Shown piece after piece: positions 23,773 through 31,598 of a DNA stretch of 46,512 bases. Below the pieces are notes generated by a model. That model was not told the DNA's origin. It made no database searches and saw nothing but the letters and a program-made list of their open reading frames with translations. Made by a program: the position numbers and the translations under genes. The DNA comes from a virus: positions 1 through 46,512 of IMG/VR virus record IMGVR_UViG_3300010430_006906; one strand, 5' to 3'. The stretch's first letter is position 1. Every line of letters begins with the position of its first letter.

Positions 23773-25014
23773 GTGCGGCGCCAAGCACGGCTGAGCTTCG
23801 AGCGGCTCGATTCCGACGGAATCCAGCGCACCCCCCAGGGTGGGCTGCGCATCCCGGCGCGGATGACCCGCACCGGGGTGTTCGTGTACCGAGACGCGCT
23901 GACCGGTCGCGAGCGCCGCGAGCTGCGCCACCCCGACGACGTCTTCGCGCCGTCGTCGATGGCGTCCCTGCGCGACGCACCCGTCACCGACCTGCACCCC
24001 GCGGGCCTTGTCACCGCCGAGACGTACAAGCGCGACGGCGTCGGCCACGTCTCGGGGCTGCCGCGCCGGGACGGGCGCTACGTCGCCGGCGAGGTCGTCG
24101 TGCAGTCGGGTGACACCGTGCGCCGTGTCGACGCCCGCGAGCGGGTCGAGATCTCGCTCGGGTACACCTGCGAGATCGAGGAGCGCGGCGGCGTCTACGA
24201 GGGCGAGCGCTACGACGTGCGGCAGCGAGAGATCCTCTACAACCACTGCGCGCTCGGCCCTCGCGATTGGGGACGCGCCGGCAACGAGGTGTCTCTGCGT
24301 CTCGACGCCGGCGACGCCGCCGTGCAGGTGCGCTCCGCGCCGACCCCACACCTTCCGCCGTCGGCGCCCACGCCGCGGCCGCGCACGATGAGGATGGACA
24401 TGGCCGATACGATCCGGATCGACGGGATCCCGTACGAGGTGGGCTCGCCCGCGCAGATCGAGGCGCAGGCCGCCTTCGAGCAGCGGACCAAGACGCGCAT
24501 CGACACCCTCGAGCGCGAGCTCGCCGACGCGAACAAGCGCGCCGACGAGGCGAGCGGGCGCGCCGAGACGCTCGACGCGGAGCTCAAGAGCACCAAGACG
24601 AAGCTGGACGAGGCGACGTCGCCGGCGCGCCTCGACGCGCTCGCGGTCGCGCGCGCTCGCTTCCTCGAGGGCGCGCGCAAGATCCTCGGTAAGGACGCGC
24701 GCCTCGACGGGCTCACCGACCGTGAGATCCGCGTCAAGGCGATCGTCACCCGCCAGCCCAAGCTCGACGGCCAGCTCGCCGAGGCGTCCGACGACTCCAT
24801 CCGCGCCCGCTTCGACACCCTCGTCGAGCTCGCCAGCGACGCGTCGGCGCACGGGCCGAAGATCACCCGCACCCGCGTCGACGAGGTCAGCGACCGCACG
24901 CCGCCGCCGACCGAGCCGCGACCCGACGAGACACGCCTCGACGCGATCCGCCGCGCCAACGAGGAGTTCTACCGCGAGGACGCGGTGAAGAAGCGCTTCA
25001 CGCTGCACCGCTAG
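23773..25014 (+). CDS. Capsid maturation protease/scaffold (DUF2213)
   Basis: A 413-residue protein, GTG start. Residues about 25-190 match DUF2213: RTGVFVYRDALTGRERRELR, HPDDVFAPSSMASLRDAPVTDLHP and later SLGYTCEIEE, a prohead protease-type fold. The region from about residue 210 is a charged coiled coil (TLERELADANKRADEASGRA) typical of a scaffold, ending VKKRFTLHR. Three in-frame ATGs at 24388, 24394 and 24400 fall between the two parts, with an AGGA before the last, so a separate scaffold of 204 residues may be made as in lambda C/Nu3. Confidence 0.8.
   Translation: MRRQARLSFERLDSDGIQRTPQGGLRIPARMTRTGVFVYRDALTGRERRELRHPDDVFAPSSMASLRDAPVTDLHPAGLVTAETYKRDGVGHVSGLPRRDGRYVAGEVVVQSGDTVRRVDARERVEISLGYTCEIEERGGVYEGERYDVRQREILYNHCALGPRDWGRAGNEVSLRLDAGDAAVQVRSAPTPHLPPSAPTPRPRTMRMDMADTIRIDGIPYEVGSPAQIEAQAAFEQRTKTRIDTLERELADANKRADEASGRAETLDAELKSTKTKLDEATSPARLDALAVARARFLEGARKILGKDARLDGLTDREIRVKAIVTRQPKLDGQLAEASDDSIRARFDTLVELASDASAHGPKITRTRVDEVSDRTPPPTEPRPDETRLDAIRRANEEFYREDAVKKRFTLHR
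24400..25014 (+). CDS. Possible nested scaffold protein (internal start)
   Basis: In-frame internal ATG with AGGA five bases upstream, at the exact junction between the protease-like and coiled-coil parts of the DUF2213 gene. It would yield 204 residues beginning MADTIRIDGIPYEVGS. A nested scaffold gene is the rule in lambda-type heads. Use of the start here is inferred and not shown. Confidence 0.4.
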   Translation: MADTIRIDGIPYEVGSPAQIEAQAAFEQRTKTRIDTLERELADANKRADEASGRAETLDAELKSTKTKLDEATSPARLDALAVARARFLEGARKILGKDARLDGLTDREIRVKAIVTRQPKLDGQLAEASDDSIRARFDTLVELASDASAHGPKITRTRVDEVSDRTPPPTEPRPDETRLDAIRRANEEFYREDAVKKRFTLHR

Positions 25015-25093
25015 CCGCCGCCCACCGAGCCAGCCCGACCCACCGACGACCGAGACCACCCGCCGACGATCCCCACCGCAGGAGCCACAGACC

Positions 25094-25951
25094 ATGCCCA
25101 GCGTTCAGACCACCCAGCGCCTCGAGGAGCGCATCGGCCGCCACGGCGCCGCGTTCGACTCCTCGGTCCGCTCGCACAGCCGCATCGCCGACGCCGCGAT
25201 GCGCCCGGGTGACGTCGCGATCCGCGCCGCGGAGGCGTCCGAAGGCGACCTCGAGGCCACGCCGCTCACCGCGCCGGCCGCGGCCGACGCCGATGCCATC
25301 GTCGACGCCGCGCCCACCGCGGCGGGCGCGCAGGAGCTCACGGGCGCCGCGCTCGACGGGGTGATCGGCGCCGAGCCGATGATCCCCGCCCGCAACCTGA
25401 CCGTGGATACCAACAGCCACGCGGACTGGGACGACACCGACATCACGATCGAGGGCGAGGATCCCGAGGGCAACGTGATCAGCGAGGTCTTCGAGGTGTC
25501 CGACGGCGGCGGCGACTCGCTGACCGGCAGCCTGCTGTTCCGCCGGGTGACCAAGGTCAGCGTCCCCGCGCAGTCGGGCACGAGTGGCGTGCTCGACGTC
25601 GGCACCGGCACCGACCTCGGCGAGCTCAGCAGCCGCGACGTCGCCGGGCTCGTGCGCTACCTCGCCGCGCGCGAGGTCGCCGACGTCGACACCGCCGAGT
25701 ACGCGGCCGGCGAGACGCTCAACATCGTGCACCGCGGCCCGGTCTGGCTCGAGGTCGAAGAGGACGTCGCCGACGGCGAGCGCGTCTTCGTCCGCCTGGT
25801 CACGTCGGGCGCCGAGGTCCTCGGCGGCTTCCGCCGCAGCGCCGACGGCAGCGCCGGCGCGCCCGACGCCGTCCCGATCAAGGGCTGGCGGTTCCGTGGC
25901 GCGAGCATCGATCGCGACAGCGTCAAGCTCGCCATCGTCGACATCCCCTGA
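25094..25951 (+). CDS. Capsid cement/decoration protein with inserted domain
   Basis: A 285-residue protein. The N-terminus (QTTQRLEERIGRHGAAFDSS) and C-terminus (PIKGWRFRGASIDRDSVKLA) fit the gp24-type structural cement proteins found between protease and capsid genes. Residues about 61-175 are an extra beta-rich domain (AQELTGAALDGVIG... NLTVDTNSHADWD...) that also occurs inside the tail sheath of this phage. Forty-six bases (25328-25373) are identical to 29333-29378. A good AGGAG site precedes the ATG. Cement proteins stabilise the expanded shell; the inserted domain may project from the surface. Confidence 0.72.
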   Translation: MPSVQTTQRLEERIGRHGAAFDSSVRSHSRIADAAMRPGDVAIRAAEASEGDLEATPLTAPAAADADAIVDAAPTAAGAQELTGAALDGVIGAEPMIPARNLTVDTNSHADWDDTDITIEGEDPEGNVISEVFEVSDGGGDSLTGSLLFRRVTKVSVPAQSGTSGVLDVGTGTDLGELSSRDVAGLVRYLAAREVADVDTAEYAAGETLNIVHRGPVWLEVEEDVADGERVFVRLVTSGAEVLGGFRRSADGSAGAPDAVPIKGWRFRGASIDRDSVKLAIVDIP

Positions 25952-25986
25952 TCGAAAGCAACGCGACCCAGCAGGAGACCCCCAGC

Positions 25987-26991
25987 ATGATTTCCCTCGC
26001 AACTCGGATGATCGCCGAACGGTTCCACGAGGTGATGCCGCGCGGCGCGATGGTCCACCTCGACGACCACGGCTTCGTGCGCATCGACGCCGCCGTCGCG
26101 ACCGCCTTCATCGAGCAGGAGCTGGAGTACGTGAAGATGCGCACGTACGACATCCGGCGCGTGGCGCTCAAGATCCGCACCCTGCTGCCCGTGTCGTTCG
26201 AGGCGCACCCGGGCGCCGAGGTGATCGCCTACGACAGCTACGACGCGTACGGCGAGGCGAAGATCGTCGAGTCGTACTCCGACGACTTCCCCCGCGTCGA
26301 CGCCGACAAGGACCGCCACCGCGACGTCGTCTTCGGCCTGGGCATCTCCTACGGGTTCAGCGTGCAGGACCTGCGCGCGATCGCGATGAGCGGCAGCCGC
26401 CTCGACACGCAGCGGCCGATGCAGGCGCGCCGCGGCATGGAGACGAAGCTCGAGCGCATCGGAGCGCTCGGGGTGCCGGCGAAGGGCACGACGGGGTTCA
26501 TCAACAACGCCGACATCCCGCTGTTCGGCTCGACCCTGAGCTGGACGATGGCCACGCCCGCGCTGACGATCATGGCGGACCTGCAGCGGATCACGCAGGC
26601 GGTCGTCATCCAGAGCGCCGACACCTGGGAGCCCGACACGCTCGCGATGAGCCACGACGCGTACGCCGTGGCGTCGAGCGTCACGTTCGGCTCGGACTCG
26701 CCCATCAGCGCGCTGGCGGCGTTCCTGCGGCAGAGCCCCTACATCAAGCAGGTCGAGCAGTGGGCGAAGCTGACCGGCGCCGGCGCCGGCGCCGGCGAGG
26801 ACCGCCTCGTCGTCTACAAGCGCGACGAGGACGTGGCGGTGCTCGAGATCCCGCAGGACTACGAGGAGTTCCCGCCCGAGATCAAGGGCCTCGAGTTCAT
26901 CACGTACGGGCACATGCGTGCCGCCGGCGTGAGCGTGAAGTTCCCCCTGGCCTGCCAGTACGCCGACGGCACCTTCGACCCCGCGTCCTGA
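25987..26991 (+). CDS. Major capsid protein (DUF2184 type)
   Basis: The shell protein, 334 residues, HK97-fold family expected. The pattern EQELEYVKMRTYDIRRVALK, PGAEVIAYDSYDAYGEAKIV, DDFPRVDADK, then GLGISYGFSVQDLRAIAMSG and an RR-containing helix is typical of DUF2184 capsids. It has a clear ATG with AGGAG upstream. GCCGGC repeats near 26775-26800 give a short Ala-Gly run, probably a loop. There is no long N-terminal delta domain, consistent with a separate scaffold encoded upstream. Confidence 0.85.
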   Translation: MISLATRMIAERFHEVMPRGAMVHLDDHGFVRIDAAVATAFIEQELEYVKMRTYDIRRVALKIRTLLPVSFEAHPGAEVIAYDSYDAYGEAKIVESYSDDFPRVDADKDRHRDVVFGLGISYGFSVQDLRAIAMSGSRLDTQRPMQARRGMETKLERIGALGVPAKGTTGFINNADIPLFGSTLSWTMATPALTIMADLQRITQAVVIQSADTWEPDTLAMSHDAYAVASSVTFGSDSPISALAAFLRQSPYIKQVEQWAKLTGAGAGAGEDRLVVYKRDEDVAVLEIPQDYEEFPPEIKGLEFITYGHMRAAGVSVKFPLACQYADGTFDPAS

Positions 26992-27059
26992 TCCCCACCC
27001 TGATCCCAACCCGCGCCACCCCGGGGCCTGGTCGGCCTCACCCCCTGGAGAGCCCCCCG

Positions 27060-27533
27060 ATGAAGCTCAACGTCACCTCCTCGCAGCGGACCACGCTCGG
27101 CGCCGGCCGGCGCCGCATCACCCTGATGGCCGGCCGCGCCGTGCAGGTCGACGAGGCGCTGCTGCGCGACCTGCTCGAAGCGGGCAACGGCCACGGGCTC
27201 AAGCTCTGCGAGGCCGGCGTCCTCACCATCGAAGAGCCGCGCGTCGAACGCGTCGAGCGGACGACGGCGCCCGAGTACCTCGAGCTCGAGCGGGAGGGCG
27301 AGGGCACGCCCAACGCTCCGAGCACGCCGGCGACCCTCCGCGACTTGACGATCGCCGAGGCCGAGCCGCTGATCGCCGCCGAGACCGACCTCGACCGGCT
27401 CGAGCTTTGGGCCGAGGCGGACGAGCGGCGCGGTATCCACGACGCGGTCGCCAACCGCCTGGTGGAGCTCGAGAGCGCGGAGCCGCGCACCGAGGGCACC
27501 GACAGCGACCGCGAGGACGGCGCGGAGGACTGA
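27060..27533 (+). CDS. Head-associated protein of unknown function
   Basis: A 157-residue protein, ATG with GGAG nine bases upstream. The N-terminal half is beta-rich (MKLNVTSSQRTTLGAGRRRI), the rest acidic and helical (IAEAEPLIAAETDLDRLELW). It stands between the capsid and the DUF4054 connector, so a minor head protein is likely. The 68 bases before it have no clear hairpin. Confidence 0.6.
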   Translation: MKLNVTSSQRTTLGAGRRRITLMAGRAVQVDEALLRDLLEAGNGHGLKLCEAGVLTIEEPRVERVERTTAPEYLELEREGEGTPNAPSTPATLRDLTIAEAEPLIAAETDLDRLELWAEADERRGIHDAVANRLVELESAEPRTEGTDSDREDGAED

Positions 27534-27536
27534 TCG

Positions 27537-27842
27537 GTGGCCAAGGCGCACCTCACGCAGGCGCAGTTCCTCGACGCGTATCCGGTCTTCGAACCGGCCG
27601 CGACCGAGAAGCCTGCGCTCGTGACGGCCGCGCTCGACAACGCCGCCCTCGAGACCCCGCTCGACGTCTGGGAGGACCTCGCCACCCACCGGCACGGGCT
27701 GCTCGCCGCGCGCTTCCTGGCGCGCTCCCCGTTCGGGCGCGACGCCCGCCTCAGCAAAGACGACGGCGCGACCGTCTACGACCGAGACCTCGAGCGGCTC
27801 GACCTGTCGGTCGGCGCCGCCGTCACCGTGCGGACCACCTGA
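27537..27842 (+). CDS. Head-tail connector (DUF4054-like)
   Basis: A 101-residue helical protein with a GTG start. LTQAQFLDAYPVFEPAATEK, then ALDNAALETPLDVW and HGLLAARFLARSPFG follow the DUF4054 pattern (YPEF...ALD.A...W...A..LLA.HLLA), the ring below the portal in myoviruses. The order capsid, DUF4054, neck proteins, sheath is canonical. Confidence 0.78.
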   Translation: MAKAHLTQAQFLDAYPVFEPAATEKPALVTAALDNAALETPLDVWEDLATHRHGLLAARFLARSPFGRDARLSKDDGATVYDRDLERLDLSVGAAVTVRTT

Positions 27843-27843
27843 G

Positions 27844-28311
27844 ATGCCGTCGCGCGTCGTCGATCGAGACCTGGGAGCCGCCGCGATGACGCGGCGCGCG
27901 CACCGCCTCGCGCGCGGCGTCGCGGTGTCGGTCGGCGTGCACGAGCAGGAGGGCAGCCAGCCCCATCCGTCCGGACCCACGGTCGCCGAGGTCGGCGCCC
28001 TGGCCGAGTTCGGCACCGAGTCCCAGCCGCCGCGGCCGTGGCTGCGCGGCGCGCTCGAGCGCGAGGCCGAGATCCGGACCGACCTGCGCCGCGCGTCGGA
28101 GGCGGGCCTGCGCGGGCACGACGAGCTCGCCGCGCTGCGCCAGGTCGGCGAGCGGCTGGCCGACGACGTGCGCGATCGGATGGCCGGGCTCGAGCCGCTC
28201 GACCCCGACACGGTCGAGGCCAAGGGCGACGCGACGATCCTCGAGCAGACGCGCACGCTGCGCGACTCGATCCGCGCGCGCGCCCGCCGGCTGGTGGGGA
28301 CGGTCCGATGA
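27844..28311 (+). CDS. Tail completion/neck protein (HK97 gp10-like)
   Basis: A 155-residue protein. The core VAVSVGVHEQEGSQPHPSGP followed by TVAEVGALAEFGTESQPPRP and WLR matches neck or tail-completion proteins (VGVH...AEVGAxxEFG...PxRPWLR). The second half is helical and basic. The start directly follows the connector stop and the end overlaps the next gene by four bases. Confidence 0.75.
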   Translation: MPSRVVDRDLGAAAMTRRAHRLARGVAVSVGVHEQEGSQPHPSGPTVAEVGALAEFGTESQPPRPWLRGALEREAEIRTDLRRASEAGLRGHDELAALRQVGERLADDVRDRMAGLEPLDPDTVEAKGDATILEQTRTLRDSIRARARRLVGTVR

Positions 28312-28880
28312 CGTGGGCGACGTGGCAGACCGAGCTCGTCTCGCTGTTCGCCGACCTGTCGGAGATTCCGTTCGACTGGGCCGCCCAGCCGCGCGGGATG
28401 CACGTCGGCTCGCGCGGGCAGGTCGACCTGATCGGCCTGGCCGAGATCGGCACGCCGGACCTGCGCCACCTCGAGGACGGCGCCGACCCGAACGTCCGGA
28501 TCGAGAAGCGGATCGGGCAGCGGCGGCTGACGCTGCAGCTCGACGTGTGGAGCCCGCGCCAGGCGCTCGAGCACTCCGCCCGCGCGGTGATCGAGCGGAT
28601 CCGCTCGCGGCTGTACTTCGCGTCGACGTCGGCCCGGCTGCTCGCGCTGCACCTCGGCCTGATCCGGCTGACCGATCCGCTGCGCCTCGACCCGATCGAG
28701 GACGCGCGCACGGTGTCCCGCTGGTCGATGGACGCCCTCTTCTCCCTCGCGTGGGAGGAGACCGACGGCGAGCACCCGGGCACGTGGATCGATTCGGTCG
28801 AGGTGAGCTCGGCGTCGCTGCGTGACCCCGGCGGCGACCCGCTGCCCGCCCCCCTCCAGACCACACAGGTGATTCCGTGA
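28308..28880 (+). CDS. Neck/tail terminator-like protein
   Basis: A 190-residue protein beginning MTWATWQTELVSLFADLSEI. It has PNVRIEKRIGQRRLTLQLDV followed by WSPRQ, and later a helical region (EHSARAVIERIRSRLYFAST). This fits the terminator protein that caps myovirus tails (the LIC_12616 or gp12-like group, recalled from memory). Its stop overlaps the sheath start. Confidence 0.65.
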   Translation: MTWATWQTELVSLFADLSEIPFDWAAQPRGMHVGSRGQVDLIGLAEIGTPDLRHLEDGADPNVRIEKRIGQRRLTLQLDVWSPRQALEHSARAVIERIRSRLYFASTSARLLALHLGLIRLTDPLRLDPIEDARTVSRWSMDALFSLAWEETDGEHPGTWIDSVEVSSASLRDPGGDPLPAPLQTTQVIP

Positions 28881-30547
28881 CCGTCGAATCCGTCGTCGAT
28901 GTCCAGATCTCGGCCGAGACTCGGTTCCCCACGAGGGCCGGCTTCGGGACGATGCTCGTGCTCGGCTACCACACCGCGTGGCTCGAGCGCGTGCGCGTCT
29001 ACGAGGAGCTCGACGCGCTGGCCGACGACGGGATCACCGAGAACGATCCGCAGACCGGGAAGATCTACGCCGCGGTCCGTGCGGCGTTCTCGCAGAACCC
29101 CCGGCCGCGGCAGATCAAGGTGGGGCGGCGCGTGGGCGCACCCGACCAGTCGATCCGCCTGACGCCGACCAGCGTCGAGGAGGGCTGGACGTACTCCTTC
29201 TCGGTCGGCGGCGTGCCCTTCGCGTACACCGCGCAGGCCGGCGACGCGGTGGGCGACGTCACGGCCGCGCTCGAGGCGCTCATGGCGGCCGACGACGACG
29301 CCATCGTGGCAGCGGCGGCGACGGCCGCGGCCGCGCAGGAGCTCACGGGCGCCGCGCTCGACGGGGTGATCGGCGCCGCCGCGATCGCGCCGCCGCGCAA
29401 CCTCACCGTCAACACGGACGCGCACGCGGACTGGGACGCGACGACGATCGTGATCGAGGGCCTGGCCCCGAGCGGGCGCGCGATCAGCGAGAGCTTCGAC
29501 GTCAGCGACGGCGGCGACGACGCCCTCGCTGGGACGAAGACGTTCGCGAAGGTCACGAAGGTCACGGTCGCCGCGCAGAGCGGCGCCGGCGGCTCGCTCG
29601 ACATCGGGGTCGGGACGGTGTTCGCCAACGCCGACCTGGACGTCACCGGCACCGACGGGTCGACGCACCTCGACGTGGCGGCGAACGTCAGCGGCGAGTG
29701 GTTCGCGTTCGGCGGCTTCGACGCGCGGATGCTCGTGGAGGACCGCACGGCCGAGCCGGCGACGGCGCTGTCGACCGACCTCGACGCGATCCTCGAGGAG
29801 GATCCCGACTTCTATGGCGTGATCGGCGCCGACGCGCAGAGTCAGGCGCAGATCACGGCGGTGGCGGCCTGGACCGAGGCGCACCCCAACCCGGGCAAGC
29901 TCTACCTCGCGCACTCGATCGACAGCGACGTCGGCACGGCGGCCGACGACGATGTCGCCACCAGCCTCCTCGAGGCGACGTACTTCCGCAGCCACGTGCA
30001 CTACCAGCGCAACGCCCACGGGACGTTCCCGGACGCCGCCTGGATGGCCTCGCTGTTCCCCTTCGATCCGGGCAGCGCGACGTGGGACTTCAAGGAGCTG
30101 TCGGGCGTGCCGATCGACGCGCCGAGCGCGACGGTGCGCACCAACCTCAAGACGAAGAACGCGTCGTACTACGTGCGGATCAAGGGCCGGAACGTGACGC
30201 GGCACAGCAAGACGGCGGCGGGCGAGTGGCTCGACGTGGTGCGCTTCGTCGACTGGACGAAGGACCAGATCGCGACCGACGTCTTCGACCAGGTCAGCGG
30301 CAGCCCCAAGACGCCGTACACCCAGGGCGGGATCGATTCGGTCGGCGGGCGCGTGCGCCAGGTGGGCCGCCGCGGCGTCGCCGCCGGCGGCCTCGACCCG
30401 AACCAGGAGCTCACGGTGATCGTGCCGGTGCTGTCGGAGATCGACCCGTCCGAGATCGCCGAGCGGAACCTGCCCGGCGTGACCTTCGACTGGAGGATCG
30501 CCGGCGCGATCCACGCGGTCTCGATCCGCGGAAACGTCAGCGTCTAA
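28877..30547 (+). CDS. Contractile tail sheath (DUF3383-like) with inserted domain
   Basis: The sheath, 556 residues, GTG start overlapping the previous stop. The N-terminus (VVDVQISAETRFPTRAGFGT, then YEELDALADDGI) and the C-terminal half (FYGVIGADAQSQAQITAVAA, DVFDQVSGSPKTPYTQGGID) fit DUF3383 sheaths. At about residues 135-250 the domain AQELTGAALDGVIG... NLTVNTDAHADWD... SFDVSDGGDD interrupts the usual small beta domain after VTAALEALM. The same domain is in the cement protein, with identical DNA over 46 bases. It is likely to be displayed outside the sheath tube. Confidence 0.85.
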   Translation: MTVESVVDVQISAETRFPTRAGFGTMLVLGYHTAWLERVRVYEELDALADDGITENDPQTGKIYAAVRAAFSQNPRPRQIKVGRRVGAPDQSIRLTPTSVEEGWTYSFSVGGVPFAYTAQAGDAVGDVTAALEALMAADDDAIVAAAATAAAAQELTGAALDGVIGAAAIAPPRNLTVNTDAHADWDATTIVIEGLAPSGRAISESFDVSDGGDDALAGTKTFAKVTKVTVAAQSGAGGSLDIGVGTVFANADLDVTGTDGSTHLDVAANVSGEWFAFGGFDARMLVEDRTAEPATALSTDLDAILEEDPDFYGVIGADAQSQAQITAVAAWTEAHPNPGKLYLAHSIDSDVGTAADDDVATSLLEATYFRSHVHYQRNAHGTFPDAAWMASLFPFDPGSATWDFKELSGVPIDAPSATVRTNLKTKNASYYVRIKGRNVTRHSKTAAGEWLDVVRFVDWTKDQIATDVFDQVSGSPKTPYTQGGIDSVGGRVRQVGRRGVAAGGLDPNQELTVIVPVLSEIDPSEIAERNLPGVTFDWRIAGAIHAVSIRGNVSV

Positions 30548-30556
30548 GGAGCGACC

Positions 30557-31000
30557 ATGGCAGCGACCTACAGCTACAACGGCAACGAGATCACGCTCGA
30601 CTACGCCGGGCAGCTGATCGAGGGCGGGTACGCGGACGGCGAGTTCTTCCGGCTCGAGATGGAGTCCGACGACATCGTGGACGCGGCCGGGACCGGCGGC
30701 GACGTCGTCGTCGCGCCGACCAACGACAAGCGCGCGAACGCCTTCATCATCTTGCACCAGGCCGCCGATGGAAACGACGTCTTGTCGGCGATCCGACAGG
30801 CTGGCCAGCGCACGCCGATCGGCTTCGCCGCCGCTCCGCTCTACGTCCGCGACCGGCTCGGCCGCAGCGTCTTCGAGGGGCTCGCGATCCTCGCGCGCCC
30901 CCCCGACGCGGCGTTCGCGCGCGAGGCCGGTAGCCGGGAGTGGAAACTGCGGATCACCCAGATCAGCCGGTTCGACGGCGGCAACGTCCGGCTCGACTAG
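30557..31000 (+). CDS. Tail tube protein (DUF3277-like)
   Basis: A 147-residue protein of the inner tube. MAATYSYNGNEITLDYAGQL, then FRLEMESDDIVDAAGTGGDV and SREWKLRITQ fit DUF3277 tubes. It follows the sheath by nine bases with GGAG before the ATG. The size is typical for phage tail tubes. Confidence 0.82.
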   Translation: MAATYSYNGNEITLDYAGQLIEGGYADGEFFRLEMESDDIVDAAGTGGDVVVAPTNDKRANAFIILHQAADGNDVLSAIRQAGQRTPIGFAAAPLYVRDRLGRSVFEGLAILARPPDAAFAREAGSREWKLRITQISRFDGGNVRLD

Positions 31001-31008
31001 GAGGCGCC

Positions 31009-31452
31009 ATGGAGTCGGTGAGGATCGAAGCGGACATCAACGGCCAGGGCTACCAGCTGGTCTGCAAGCCCTGGCCGTACAAGGTCGGGCGCCGGTGGCT
31101 CACGCGGCTGCTGGCGATGATGTCGCCCGGCCTGGGCGCCGGCGACGTCGACTTCGCCGTGTCGGAGATCCTCGGCCAGGTGACGCCGGAGCTGCTCGAG
31201 CAGCTGACCGACGAGTGCGAGCGGCACACCGACGCGGTGCCGCTCGAGGGCGGCACGGCCGTGCCGTTCGCCGAGCTGACCCCGCTGCTGCGCGGTCGCT
31301 ACGACGTGACCCTGCGCGTCGTGCGGACGCACGTGGAGCTGCAGTTCACCCCTTTTTTCGCTTCTCTGCCGAGCGTGCTCGCCGGCCCGGACCAGCCGCC
31401 CGCGGAGGCGATCGGCGCGGCGTCGTCGAGCTCGAGATCCCCAGCGAGGTAG
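31009..31452 (+). CDS. Tail assembly chaperone, short form (G)
   Basis: A 147-residue protein, ATG with AGGAGG upstream. It begins MESVRIEADINGQGYQLVCK and is predicted alpha/beta. Position between tube and tape measure is that of the G chaperone, which coats the tape measure protein during tail assembly. Near the 3' end codons CCT TTT TTC form a slippery site; ribosomes that do not slip finish here with a low-complexity tail. Confidence 0.75.
   Translation: MESVRIEADINGQGYQLVCKPWPYKVGRRWLTRLLAMMSPGLGAGDVDFAVSEILGQVTPELLEQLTDECERHTDAVPLEGGTAVPFAELTPLLRGRYDVTLRVVRTHVELQFTPFFASLPSVLAGPDQPPAEAIGAASSSSRSPAR
31353..31359 (+). promoter_or_regulatory. Slippery heptamer for -1 ribosomal frameshift
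   Basis: UUUUUUC in the correct phase (T TTT TTC), overlapped by a second possible heptamer C CCT TTT at 31350-31356. It is the longest T run of the gene in very GC-rich DNA. A -1 shift here enters the open frame that runs to 31595 without a stop. Confidence 0.75.
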
Positions 31453-31595
31453 ACTGGTGGGCGCACCGGATCGCATCGAGCGAGCGCTACTCGGTCGGCC
31501 TGCACGAGATCCTCGAGCACTGGAGCCTGGCCGACGTCCTGGACGCGCACCGCGTCCTGGACGCGTACCTGCGCGCCGAGCTCGCGAGGGGGTAG
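31359..31595 (+). CDS. Tail assembly chaperone, frameshift extension (T)
   Basis: The -1 frame after the slippery site encodes 78 residues (RFSAERARRPGPAARGGDRR, then LEIPSEVDWWAHRIASSERY and a helical end). It would be made only as a fusion to the first 117 residues of the short form, about 195 residues in total. The G/GT arrangement upstream of the tape measure gene is conserved in many long-tailed phages. An independent start in this frame is not evident. Confidence 0.7.
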   Translation, partial: RFSAERARRPGPAARGGDRRGVVELEIPSEVDWWAHRIASSERYSVGLHEILEHWSLADVLDAHRVLDAYLRAELARG

Positions 31596-31598
31596 CCC

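Noticed and set aside
21731-25014. Mu-like transposable phage, because DUF1073 and DUF2213 genes are often labelled Mu-like
   Set aside because: A complete tyrosine integrase, a tRNA-derived attachment core and absence of any DDE transposase or MuB-like gene show site-specific integration.
25657-27009. Open frame of 450 codons on the minus strand opposite the cement and capsid genes
   Set aside because: Same GC-bias effect; the plus-strand cement and capsid genes fit known families and phage gene order.
27776-30757. Open frame of 993 codons on the minus strand opposite the neck and sheath genes
   Set aside because: Arises from the third-position GC bias of the plus-strand genes; composition is Arg/Ala/His shadow type and it crosses several well-supported genes.
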